This document shows, one piece after another, positions 1 through 6,108 of a stretch of DNA of 10,848 nt. The DNA lies in contig JAPWVB010000035.1 in the NCBI GenBank assembly GCA_028275205.1, positions 1 through 10,848 on the forward strand, read 5' to 3'. A model generated the notes under the pieces. That model ran no database searches, was not told the DNA's origin, and saw only the letters and a list, made by a program, of their open reading frames with translations. Every line of letters begins with the position of its first letter. The stretch's first letter is position 1. A program made the position numbers and the translations under genes. The DNA comes from Candidatus Acetothermia bacterium. Its GTDB lineage: Bacteria; Bipolaricaulota; Bipolaricaulia; RBG-16-55-9; DRXL01.

Positions 1-412
1 TAAAATCTTCGTAGAATTTCAGCACATAGACGGGATTGCCCGTGCGGGGGTCGGTGCCCTGGCGCTTGAGCACGCCGCGGAAAGTCAGAACCTTGCCAGC
101 TAAGATGCAATCTGGAGTCTGCCCTCCAGTCATATAGACGCGCATATAGAGGGGCCGACTGAAGTCAACCCGTTGGGCAACCCCTTGAGGGATGATGAAC
201 TCCGCTAGGAGTTTGTGGGTCACGCGCATCTCGAACCGGCCCAAAGCATTGTTCTCTTGGAAGGCTAGGGCAGAGAACTGAGCCCCTCGGCAGCTAGCAT
301 CAATCTCTTCGATGCGGATGTTCACGCCGGGGATAACCTTGGGGCAGCCCGCCAAGACCACCGCCAAGACCGGAATCAGGAACAAAATACTCCGTCTGGT
401 TAGCCAGTTCAT
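1..412 (-). CDS. Putative lipoprotein, N-terminal part (runs off the window)
   Basis: Open reading frame of 137 visible codons that leaves the window at its left edge, so its stop is not seen. It starts with MNWLTRRSILFL, giving a positively charged n-region (R6, R7), a hydrophobic stretch (residues 9-21) and a lipobox L20-A21-G22-C23. Cys23 is therefore the expected lipidation site after signal peptidase II cleavage, which would place the protein on the outer face of the cytoplasmic membrane or in an outer membrane. The mature part has beta-rich, alternating hydrophobic stretches; I recognise no family. Pro24-Lys25 follow the cysteine. The start is supported by a GGAGG SD (417-421) 4 nt before ATG and by a strong promoter at 446-474. 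It lies downstream of glmS and the acetyl-CoA synthetase remnant on the same strand but has its own promoter. The lipoprotein assignment is firm; the function is unknown. Confidence 0.8.
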   Translation of the reverse strand, partial: MNWLTRRSILFLIPVLAVVLAGCPKVIPGVNIRIEEIDASCRGAQFSALAFQENNALGRFEMRVTHKLLAEFIIPQGVAQRVDFSRPLYMRVYMTGGQTPDCILAGKVLTFRGVLKRQGTDPRTGNPVYVLKFYEDF

Positions 413-445
413 CAAACCTCCCTGGATCATGTCGAGAATCACTCA

Positions 446-474
446 ATTATACTTGCGCGAGGAGATCGTTTCAA
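446..474 (-). promoter_or_regulatory. Sigma70-type promoter of the lipoprotein gene
   Basis: On the minus strand the -35 box is TTGAAA (469-474), then a 17-bp spacer, then a perfect -10 TATAAT (446-451). The expected start of transcription near 439 gives a leader of about 27 nt containing the GGAGG SD site. The -35 box overlaps the stop codon (471-473) of the acetyl-CoA synthetase remnant. This overlap may explain why that end of the dead gene has been kept. Confidence 0.75.
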
Positions 475-650
475 ACCGCCCGCGCGATCTCCTCGAGCGC
501 CTGCGGGTTCTCGAGGTTCGATAAATCCCCCGGCTCCTGCCCTACCGCCACCGCCCGGATCGCCCGACGCAGAATCTTGGCGTTGCGCGTCTTGGGCAGC
601 TCCCGCACAAATTTGATCGCCTCCGGCACAAAAGACCTCCCCAGTCTGAG
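471..650 (-). pseudogene. 3' remnant of an acetyl-CoA synthetase gene
   Basis: Minus-strand frame reading LGRSFVPEAIKFVRELPKT, continuing through RNAKILRRAIRA and GDLSNLENP to a TGA at 471-473. This is the extreme C-terminus of an AMP-forming acetyl-CoA synthetase. It carries the PKTRxxK motif, whose lysine is the catalytic, acetylation-regulated residue in the family, and the GDLSxLENP tail. Complete enzymes have about 600-650 residues; only about 60 codons remain. Homology ends near position 650, where an 8-bp repeat array starts, and an in-frame stop lies at 663-665. No adenylation domain precedes it, since glmS occupies that side. GTG at 627-629 has GGGGAGG (636-642) 6 nt upstream, so a 52-residue peptide could be translated. 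Those SD-like bases are simply the codons for LGRS, which family members often have here, so the match is probably fortuitous. A pseudogene is the likeliest reading. Confidence 0.75.
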
Positions 651-701
651 TTGGTCAGTTTTTCAGTTGGTCAGTTTGTCAGTTTCAACTGTCCAACTGA
701 A
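646..701. repeat. 8-bp tandem repeat array that flips orientation
   Basis: Seven consecutive octamers on the plus strand. Five are of the GTCAGTTT type: CTGAGTTG, GTCAGTTT, TTCAGTTG, GTCAGTTT, GTCAGTTT (646-685). Two follow in inverse orientation: CAACTGTC and CAACTGAA (686-701). As a result TTCAGTTGG (662-670) is an exact inverted repeat of CCAACTGAA (693-701), and the array could fold as a hairpin just after the glmS stop codon at 702-704. No T-tract follows on the minus strand, so it is not a standard intrinsic terminator for glmS. The other end of the array coincides with the break point of the acetyl-CoA synthetase remnant. Confidence 0.75.
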
Positions 702-2534
702 TTACTCCACCGTCACGCTCTTGGCCAAGTTCCTCGGCTGATCTATATCGGTGCCCCGCAGGTCCGCGATGTGATACGCCAAGAGCTGCAGGGGCACGAC
801 AAAGAGCATCGGCGCAAGCCACCGCGAGCTTTGGGGCACTTCTATAAGAAAATCCGAGACGCGCTCGATCTCGTTCGTTCGGTGATCGGTCACGGTGATG
901 ACGATGCCGCGCCGCGCTTTGACTTCTTCGATGTTTGAGAAGACTTTCTCGTAGACGCTCTCTTTGGTGACGAGCACGACTGTGGGCATCTGGGCGTCAA
1001 TGAGGGCGATGGGGCCGTGTTTGAGCTCCCCGGCGGCGTAGCCCTCCGCGTGAATATACGAGATCTCTTTGAGCTTGAGCGCCCCTTCTAACGCGATGGG
1101 ATAGAGCAGATCCCTCCCCAGAAAGAGAAAGTGCTCTTTCTCATAAAATATCTGAGCCAAGCGGGCGATCTCGTGCTCGTGCTGCAAGAGCTGTTCGATG
1201 AGGGCTGGGCCGCGCACGAGGCTCTCCAGGGCTCTGTGGGTCTGCTCGTGTGAGAGCCAGCCCCGCGCTTGTCCCACATAAAACCCCAAGAGATTGAGCG
1301 CGGCCAGCTGCGCGAGAAACGCCTTGGTGGAGGCGACGCCGATCTCCGGGCCGGCGTGGGTGTAGAGCGTGGCGTCGGACTCCCGCGTCAGCGTTGAGCC
1401 GACGACGTTGACGATCCCAAGCACGGCCGCGCCGCGCTCCCGCGCCAACCGCACCGCCCCCAGAGTATCTGCCGTCTCCCCAGACTGCGAGATCGCGATC
1501 ACGAGCGTATTTCTGTCGAGATACGGCTTGCTGTAGCGGAACTCCGAAGCCAGCTCCACGGCAATGGGGACTTTGAAGAACTCGCGCCATAAGTACTTGG
1601 CGGTCAGAGCCGCATAGTACGCCGTCCCCATGGCCACGAGATAGACCATCTGAGCTGCCTGAATTCTCTCAGAAAGCTCTCCAAGCTCCGGGAGCACGAT
1701 CCTTCCCGTGGAGAGCTCATAGCGATTCTGGAGGGTGTTGGCGACGGCGTGGGGCTGCTCGTGGATCTCCTTGAGCATGAAGTGCTTGTAGCCCTGCTTC
1801 TGCGCCGTGACCACGTCCCAGGTGATGTGGGTTGGGGCACGCGTGATCGCGTGTCCGTCGAAGTCGAAGATCGCGACGGAGTCTCTGCGTAAGACGGCCA
1901 GCTCGCCGTCGTTGAGGAAGATCATATCTTTGGTGAAGTGCAACAGCGCGGGGATATCCGAAGCGGCGAAGTTCTCGCCTGCGCCCAAGCCCAGCACCAG
2001 CGGGCTGCCCGATCGAGCGACCACGACCTCATCGGGAGAGTCCACGGCGACGACAGCGATCGCGTAGGCCCCTCGCAGCAGCCGCACTGTCTTGAGCACC
2101 GCTTCTTTGAGATTTGTCCCATCGTAGCGCTCCTCGATGAGATGAGCGATCACTTCGGAGTCGGTCTGCGAGCGGAAGACGTGTCCCCGGCTTTGGAGCT
2201 CCTCCTTGAAGGGCAGATAGTTCTCGATAATCCCATTATGGATGACCGCGATCTTTCCGTGGCAGTCGCAGTGGGGGTGAGCGTTCGAGTCCGTTGGGGG
2301 GCCGTGGGTGGCCCAGCGGGTGTGGCCCAGCCCAATCGTAGCCGGAGAGATCCTCTGACGGAGGTGCTCAGCTAAGTCGCTCACCTTGCCGGCGCGCTTC
2401 TCTAGGGTGAGCCGCCCATCCTCAATGAGGGCAATCCCTGCCGAATCGTACCCACGATATTCGAGCTTGTACAGCGCTTCCAGGAGCACCTCCCAAGCGG
2501 GGCGGTGCCCCACATAACCGACGATCCCGCACAT
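702..2534 (-). CDS. glmS: Glutamine--fructose-6-phosphate aminotransferase (isomerizing)
   Basis: Makes glucosamine-6-phosphate from fructose-6-phosphate and glutamine in the cytosol, the first committed step towards UDP-GlcNAc for peptidoglycan and other envelope polymers. The protein has 610 residues, the normal length. The N-terminal glutaminase domain starts MCGIVGYVG, with Cys2 as nucleophile, and has YRGYDSAG (26-33), GHTRWATHG (70-78) and HNGIIENY (99-106). Two SIS sugar-phosphate domains follow, with SQSGETADT (349-357) and GVASTKAF (399-406). The C-terminus, RNLAKSVTVE, contains the conserved active-site lysine. In the first SIS loop the usual CGTS-like motif reads MGTAYYA (302-308), so the Cys is Met and the Ser is Ala; GTAY variants occur in the family. 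Met1 must be the start because Cys2 has to become N-terminal. There is no SD site: the ATG lies 6 nt after a -10 box. No glmS ribozyme core is recognisable upstream. Confidence 0.98.
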   Translation of the reverse strand: MCGIVGYVGHRPAWEVLLEALYKLEYRGYDSAGIALIEDGRLTLEKRAGKVSDLAEHLRQRISPATIGLGHTRWATHGPPTDSNAHPHCDCHGKIAVIHNGIIENYLPFKEELQSRGHVFRSQTDSEVIAHLIEERYDGTNLKEAVLKTVRLLRGAYAIAVVAVDSPDEVVVARSGSPLVLGLGAGENFAASDIPALLHFTKDMIFLNDGELAVLRRDSVAIFDFDGHAITRAPTHITWDVVTAQKQGYKHFMLKEIHEQPHAVANTLQNRYELSTGRIVLPELGELSERIQAAQMVYLVAMGTAYYAALTAKYLWREFFKVPIAVELASEFRYSKPYLDRNTLVIAISQSGETADTLGAVRLARERGAAVLGIVNVVGSTLTRESDATLYTHAGPEIGVASTKAFLAQLAALNLLGFYVGQARGWLSHEQTHRALESLVRGPALIEQLLQHEHEIARLAQIFYEKEHFLFLGRDLLYPIALEGALKLKEISYIHAEGYAAGELKHGPIALIDAQMPTVVLVTKESVYEKVFSNIEEVKARRGIVITVTDHRTNEIERVSDFLIEVPQSSRWLAPMLFVVPLQLLAYHIADLRGTDIDQPRNLAKSVTVE

Positions 2535-2540
2535 GTTTTT

Positions 2541-2569
2541 AGTATAATCATTTGGGCTGGGGGTGACAA
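2541..2569 (-). promoter_or_regulatory. glmS promoter giving a leaderless mRNA
   Basis: On the minus strand the -35 box is TTGTCA (2564-2569), followed by a 17-bp spacer and -10 TATACT (2541-2546). Only six bases (AAAAAC) separate the -10 box from the glmS ATG at 2532-2534, so transcription should begin at or next to the start codon. This fits the absence of an SD site. Confidence 0.7.
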
Positions 2570-2576
2570 GACCTCT

Positions 2577-2608
2577 CCCCCGCCCCCTGACCTAACCCCC
2601 CAACCCCC
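2577..2608 (-). other. Potential G-quadruplex upstream of the glmS promoter
   Basis: The minus strand has four G runs of 5, 6, 5 and 5 (complements of C runs at 2604-2608, 2596-2601, 2583-2587 and 2577-2581), separated by loops of 2, 8 and 1 nt. The block lies 8 bp upstream of the glmS -35 box, on the glmS coding strand. It satisfies the simple G3+ quadruplex pattern. Whether it folds is inferred, and the same bases also take part in palindromes. Confidence 0.4.
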
Positions 2609-2628
2609 TTTCCGAAGCGGGAAGGGGG

Positions 2629-2698
2629 ACCAGGCTCCGCCTGGACCATTCGTCTTGCCGCCGAAGGCGGCAAGGTGTATAGTCCAGACGAAGTCTGG
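2629..2698 (+). repeat. REPIN-like palindromic element, copy 1
   Basis: A 70-bp element: a 19-nt left arm ACCAGGCTCCGCCTGGACC, a 6-nt spacer, a central hairpin CTTGCCGCC-GAA-GGCGGCAAG (2654-2674), a 6-nt spacer, and an 18-nt right arm AGTCCAGACGAAGTCTGG. Each arm is itself a 6-bp hairpin with a 3-nt loop (2630-2644 and 2684-2698). The right arm reversed matches the left arm at 14 of 18 positions, with every difference a transition. The whole element can therefore fold either as three small hairpins or as one long imperfect hairpin. Both arms recur exactly at 7594-7667 around a different central palindrome. Confidence 0.8.
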
Positions 2699-2783
2699 CC
2701 CCTCCCCGTGTCGGGGAGGGGCTGGGGGAGAGGTTAGGTCGGGCCGGCGTCCGCCGGACGTCCCGAATGTAATCGGCGCCATT

Positions 2784-2812
2784 TTGTCACCCGTCCCTGG
2801 GCGTGTTATAAT
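2784..2812 (+). promoter_or_regulatory. Promoter of the bfn-pgk operon
   Basis: -35 TTGTCA (2784-2789), 17-bp spacer, perfect -10 TATAAT (2807-2812). The predicted start near 2819 gives a leader of about 31 nt with a strong SD GAGGAGG (2836-2842), 7 nt before the bfn ATG. This is a conventional leader, unlike that of the divergent glmS. Confidence 0.8.
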
Positions 2813-2849
2813 CAGCGTGTCAAAGGACTGATAGAGAGGAGGTTGCGCA

Positions 2850-3365
2850 ATGCGTGAAGTTGAGGTCAAGGCCCTGGTGATGGACCCCACGCAGAACATG
2901 CCGGTGCTGCTCCTGCGCGATCTGCAATCGAACAAGGTCGTGCCCGTGTGGATCGGGCAGCCCGAGGCGACGTCCATCGCGATGGTCCTGCAGAACCGAG
3001 AGTTTCCTCGCCCCCTGGCCCACGACTTAGTCAAAGCGATCTTAAAAGATCTCGGCGGAGACTTAGACATGGTGGTCATCGACAGCATCCAAGACTCGAC
3101 GTACTTCGCCACGCTGCATATTCGGGATCACCTGGGCAAGACCCACGAGATCGATGCCCGGCCGTCGGATTCCATCGCGATCGCCCTGCGGTTGGGCAGC
3201 CCCATCTACGTCTCCGAGGAGGTCTTCCAAGTCGCGGCCGTGGAGATGCCTCCGCTCGAGGATGACCGGGAGAAGGACTTCCCTGAGGATCGCTTCCGCG
3301 CTTTTGTCGAGAGCGAGATGAAGCTCGCAGACTTCAAGAAATTCGTCTCCGAGGGCGGAGTATAG
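2850..3365 (+). CDS. Bifunctional nuclease family protein (DUF151/BFN)
   Basis: 171 residues, cytosolic. It begins MREVEVKALVMDPTQNMPVL, continues LLLRDLQSNKVVPVWIGQPE, and has the family core DSIAIALRLGSPIYVSEEVF (about residues 107-126) preceded by RPSD. This is the BFN/DUF151 fold; a plant member was described as having DNase and RNase activity and a Thermotoga member has a solved structure, but the cellular role in bacteria is poorly defined. A charged tail (residues 135-171, rich in E, D, K) follows the core and resembles the short C-terminal extension seen in many members. The start is fixed by the SD GAGGAGG and the upstream promoter. It is the first gene of an operon with pgk, whose ATG follows the TAG stop after 4 nt. 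Family assignment is strong; nuclease function is inferred. Confidence 0.9.
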   Translation: MREVEVKALVMDPTQNMPVLLLRDLQSNKVVPVWIGQPEATSIAMVLQNREFPRPLAHDLVKAILKDLGGDLDMVVIDSIQDSTYFATLHIRDHLGKTHEIDARPSDSIAIALRLGSPIYVSEEVFQVAAVEMPPLEDDREKDFPEDRFRAFVESEMKLADFKKFVSEGGV

Positions 3366-3369
3366 AGCG

Positions 3370-4536
3370 ATGCTGCGCAGTCTTCGTGAGCTTGATGTCG
3401 CCAACAAGCGCGTCTTAGTCCGCGTTGATTACAACGTCCCCCTCACAGATGGGCGCGTCGCCGACGACACCCGCCTGCGCGAGAGCCTGCCCACTCTTGA
3501 GTATCTGCTCGCTCACCGCGCAAAGATTATATTAATCTCGCACTTGGGCCGCCCCAAGGGCAAGGTCGTCCCCGAACTCCGACTTGATCCTGTCGCCAGA
3601 CGCCTCAGCGAGATCTTGCAGCGTCCCGTCACCAAGCTCGACGAGTGCATCGGGCCGGCCGTGCACCGCGCCATCTCCACGATGCACCCTGGAGATATCA
3701 TTCTGTTGGAGAACGTGCGTTTCTACCCCCAAGAAGAGGCCAACGACGAAGCGTTTGCGCGGGAGCTAGCGCAGCTCGCCGACTGCTACGTGAACGATGC
3801 GTTCGGCACGGCGCATCGGGCGCACGCCAGCACCTACGGGGTGGCGAAGTTCTTGCCCGCGGCCGCGGGGCTACTACTAGAGCGCGAAGTGACCATGCTC
3901 AGTCGGGCCGTGGATAACCCACAGCGCCCGTTTCTGGCGATCGTGGGCGGTGCCAAGCTCGCCGACAAGATCGGGGTTTTGAAAGATTTGATTGGGAGGG
4001 TAGACGCGTTTCTCATCGGAGGCTCGGTAGCGTTTACACTCTTGAAAGCCCAAGGAGCCCAAGTGGGAAGCTCGCTCGTGGATGAGAGAGTGTTTGACGA
4101 CGCGCGAGCGGCCCTGCAAGCCGCCCGCGCCGCAGGCACCCAGATCGTCCTTCCCGTAGATGCCCAGATCGTCCGAGATGGCGAGCGAGCCCTCGCTCCC
4201 GCTAGGGCTATTCCTGAGGGCTGGCAGGGATGGGACATCGGCCCGCAGACGATAGAGCTCTTCAGAAATCACATTCAATCCGCCAAGACGATCGTCTGGG
4301 CCGGGCCGCTGGGGCGCTTCGAAGCCCCCCCGTATGATGAGGGCACACGCGCCATCGCCCAGGCGATCGCACAGTCGCACGCATTTGCGATCATCGGCGG
4401 AGGGGACACGGCCGCGGCGCTGCACCGCTGGGGTCTTGGCCAAGCTCAGAATATCTATTGTTCCACAGGCGGCGGGGCGACGCTGGAGTTCATAGCCGGC
4501 CGCACGCTCCCCCCCATCGAGATCCTCAAAGCTTAA
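3370..4536 (+). CDS. pgk: Phosphoglycerate kinase
   Basis: Transfers the acyl phosphate of 1,3-bisphosphoglycerate to ADP in glycolysis, or the reverse in gluconeogenesis and carbon fixation. The protein has 388 residues, usual for the monomeric bacterial enzyme. N-domain substrate-binding signatures are RVLVRVDYNVPL (18-29, with Tyr where Phe is common) and the HLGRPKG loop (about 58-64). C-domain nucleotide-binding signatures are VGGAKLADKIGVL, WAGPLGRFE (usual GPMGVFE), GGGDTAAAL and the C-terminal STGGGATLEFIAG. The ATG lies 4 nt after the bfn stop with only a weak SD-like GGCGGAG inside the bfn end, so translation is probably coupled to bfn. The stop codon shares the bases TTAA with the stop of convergent thiI, leaving no room for a terminator between them. 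Confidence 0.98.
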   Translation: MLRSLRELDVANKRVLVRVDYNVPLTDGRVADDTRLRESLPTLEYLLAHRAKIILISHLGRPKGKVVPELRLDPVARRLSEILQRPVTKLDECIGPAVHRAISTMHPGDIILLENVRFYPQEEANDEAFARELAQLADCYVNDAFGTAHRAHASTYGVAKFLPAAAGLLLEREVTMLSRAVDNPQRPFLAIVGGAKLADKIGVLKDLIGRVDAFLIGGSVAFTLLKAQGAQVGSSLVDERVFDDARAALQAARAAGTQIVLPVDAQIVRDGERALAPARAIPEGWQGWDIGPQTIELFRNHIQSAKTIVWAGPLGRFEAPPYDEGTRAIAQAIAQSHAFAIIGGGDTAAALHRWGLGQAQNIYCSTGGGATLEFIAGRTLPPIEILKA

Positions 4537-6029
4537 GTCCACGCACTCGAAGGCAAGATCTCCGGCGGGACAAGATCGCGCTCCAGCGCATATTGAACGA
4601 GCTTGGGCCAGCCTCCCTTGAAGTGAAACGCTTGGAACCCATCGCGGCGCATCTTCTCTGCTAAGTGAGCGCTCTTGAGCCCCACCTCGCAGTAGAGCAC
4701 ATAGACTTTGTCTCTCTCCCATGAGGGGTACTCCTTCAAAGCCGTGAGAAAATCTTTATAGAGGGCGCCGGGGTAGTGCCAGGCGCGATACGACTGCGGG
4801 GACCGCAGATCAATGACGACCGCGCCCTCAGGGATCTCTTCGATCTCGAGCGCCGGGGCTTCGTAAGCCCCCAGCTCCATGCGTCGCAGATCATACGCGC
4901 GCATGTTCGCAACAGCTCGCTCTAGAACACCCATATCGAGCTTCTCTTCCTCAGCAAGCACAGCTTTCAGAGAAGCTGCCGTCGCCGGATGCTTGGGCAA
5001 GATCGCGCAGTATTCGGCCACCGTCGCCGAGTACTCATACGTCCCGATGTGGCGCGCCCGCGCGATGATCTCGTCCTTGTTGAGCCCCAGCAGAGGGCGC
5101 CAGACGGGCAGCTCCGACGCCTGAGAGATCACGGCTAAATTCTGAAGGGTCTGCGAAGAGACTTGCCCGATGGACTCCCCGGTGACGATCCCAATGAGAT
5201 GGAACCGCTTGGCCAAGTTCTCCGCCGCCCGGTACATCAAGCGCTTGAGGATCACCTGCCAGAGCCGGGGCTCGACCCGCTCCTGCAGATGAGCCACGAC
5301 GGGCTCAAAATCCAGCGTATAGAGCTTTGGGAAGCTCCCGTAGCTCCAGCGATCGGCAAGCACTTTTGCAACCCGAAGCGCCCCGTGTTCATGGAGGCTG
5401 CCCCCCAGCCGACAGAAGAGATACTCCAGCTCGACCCCGCGCTTGAGCATGAGCCAGCTGGCCACCGCCGAATCGAATCCCCCGGAGAGCAGAGCGAGAG
5501 ATCGTCCGGCCGTGCCCAGCGGCAGCCCTCCCGGCCCGAAAATCTTCTCTGTGAAGAAGTCCGCCCCAGATGAGTGAACCTCCACAAAGATCGTCACCTG
5601 GGGGTGCTCTAGATCCACACCGGCGGCGGAGGGAGCGAGGGCTGCCCCTAGCTCCCGCTCGATATCGAGCGACGAGAACGGGAAAGATTTCCCGGAGGCC
5701 AGGCGCCGCGCCCGCACGGCAAAGCGCCGCCCCGCTACCGTCTCTTTATAGAGCTCTGTCCCGACTTTCACGATATCGTCGAGGGTGGTCACGGATCGTC
5801 GCTCGACGACCGAGAGCGTCTGCACCCCAAAGACCCGAGAGAGCGTCTCCAGAGCTTGTGGGGAGTCGGTCTCCACAAGCAGCCGGCTCCGCTCCCTCTG
5901 GAGAGCGAAGGGCGCTCCCACGGTCTGGAGGGCGTCTTGCACATTAGACGCCAGACGCTCCAGGAAGCGCGCTCGAGTGCGGCGCTTCTTAATCGTGATC
6001 TCTCCTGAGAACCGAATGAGTATGCGCAC
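4533..6029 (-). CDS. thiI: tRNA 4-thiouridine synthase ThiI with rhodanese domain
   Basis: Adenylates and thiolates U8 of tRNA using persulfide sulfur, and in many bacteria also supplies sulfur for the thiamin thiazole. Numbered from the GTG start chosen here (498 residues): an N-terminal ferredoxin-like/THUMP region (about 1-160) opening VRILIRFSGEITIKKR, a PP-loop ATPase domain with SGGFDS (182-187), the conserved AEYCAILPKHP with Cys341, and a C-terminal rhodanese domain (about 400-490) with the active-site loop YCEVG, Cys447. The two cysteines match the disulfide-forming pair of the E. coli enzyme in position and spacing. A longer reading from TTG at 6060-6062 adds 11 residues but has no SD and lies in the promoter; GTG at 6027-6029 sits 8 nt after a -10 box and fits where family members begin. 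It converges on pgk with overlapping stops. Confidence 0.95.
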   Translation of the reverse strand: MRILIRFSGEITIKKRRTRARFLERLASNVQDALQTVGAPFALQRERSRLLVETDSPQALETLSRVFGVQTLSVVERRSVTTLDDIVKVGTELYKETVAGRRFAVRARRLASGKSFPFSSLDIERELGAALAPSAAGVDLEHPQVTIFVEVHSSGADFFTEKIFGPGGLPLGTAGRSLALLSGGFDSAVASWLMLKRGVELEYLFCRLGGSLHEHGALRVAKVLADRWSYGSFPKLYTLDFEPVVAHLQERVEPRLWQVILKRLMYRAAENLAKRFHLIGIVTGESIGQVSSQTLQNLAVISQASELPVWRPLLGLNKDEIIARARHIGTYEYSATVAEYCAILPKHPATAASLKAVLAEEEKLDMGVLERAVANMRAYDLRRMELGAYEAPALEIEEIPEGAVVIDLRSPQSYRAWHYPGALYKDFLTALKEYPSWERDKVYVLYCEVGLKSAHLAEKMRRDGFQAFHFKGGWPKLVQYALERDLVPPEILPSSAWT

Positions 6030-6037
6030 AAGAATGT

Positions 6038-6066
6038 ATTGTACGGGCGGGGGTGTTGACAAGCAA
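6038..6066 (-). promoter_or_regulatory. Probable thiI promoter, leaderless
   Basis: On the minus strand: a -35-like TTGCTT (6061-6066), a 17-bp spacer, and -10 TACAAT (6038-6043). The in-frame GTG begins 8 nt downstream, so the mRNA would have almost no leader. A TTGTCA at 6057-6062 is a better -35 match, but it sits only 13 bp from this -10 and would need the weaker TACATT (6033-6038, 18 bp) instead. The promoter interlocks with the tRNA-Gly promoter on the other strand. Confidence 0.5.
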
Positions 6067-6084
6067 CCCCCGGATCTCTATAAT
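6056..6084 (+). promoter_or_regulatory. tRNA-Gly promoter
   Basis: Consensus promoter: -35 TTGACA (6056-6061), 17-bp spacer, -10 TATAAT (6079-6084). Transcription should start near 6091, about 18 nt before the mature tRNA. The short leader contains a small hairpin, AGCC-AAA-GGCT. Confidence 0.85.
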
Positions 6085-6108
6085 AATGTCTAGCCAAAGG
6101 CTGGCCAT

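Larger units (their letters stand above)
2571..2766. repeat. Composite of nested palindromes between glmS and bfn
   Basis: This holds most of the 315-bp gene-free stretch 2535-2849; the rest is the two promoters and the bfn leader. Outer arms: CCTCTCCCCC (2572-2581) matches GGGGGAGAGG (2724-2733), and GACCTAACC (2589-2597) matches GGTTAGGTC (2732-2740), both inverted. Inside, in order, are a near-perfect hairpin CCCCCTTTCC/GGGAAGGGGG (2604-2628), the 70-bp REPIN-like element (2629-2698), a perfect hairpin CCCCTCCCCG-TGT-CGGGGAGGGG (2699-2721), and overlapping small palindromes around CCGGCGTCCGCCGG (2744-2757), enclosed by TCGGG/CCCGA. No reading frame with coding character is seen. It looks like accumulated repeat elements rather than one regulator, and parts could act as a bidirectional transcription barrier. 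Confidence 0.65.

Noticed and set aside
301..308. Loss of GlmS function from Cys-to-Met and Ser-to-Ala changes in the first SIS loop (protein residues 302-305)
   Set aside because: GTAY-type variants are common in functional GlmS proteins and all other catalytic motifs are intact. The positions given are residues, not bases of the window.
646..701. CRISPR array or phage attachment site
   Set aside because: The units are 8-bp tandem copies without spacers, and there is no tRNA, integrase or direct-repeat pair at a distance.
662..701. Intrinsic terminator of glmS
   Set aside because: The 9-bp stem has a 22-nt loop and low GC, and no U-tract follows on the minus strand.
2535..2849. glmS ribozyme or other riboswitch upstream of glmS
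   Set aside because: The glmS promoter lies so close to the ATG that no leader RNA exists, and the spacer consists of palindromic repeats without a recognisable ribozyme core.
2402..3112. Long minus-strand open frame of 236 codons across the glmS/bfn spacer
   Set aside because: It reads the repeat region and the antisense of bfn in low-complexity, Pro/Gly-rich sequence and conflicts with the true glmS and bfn frames.
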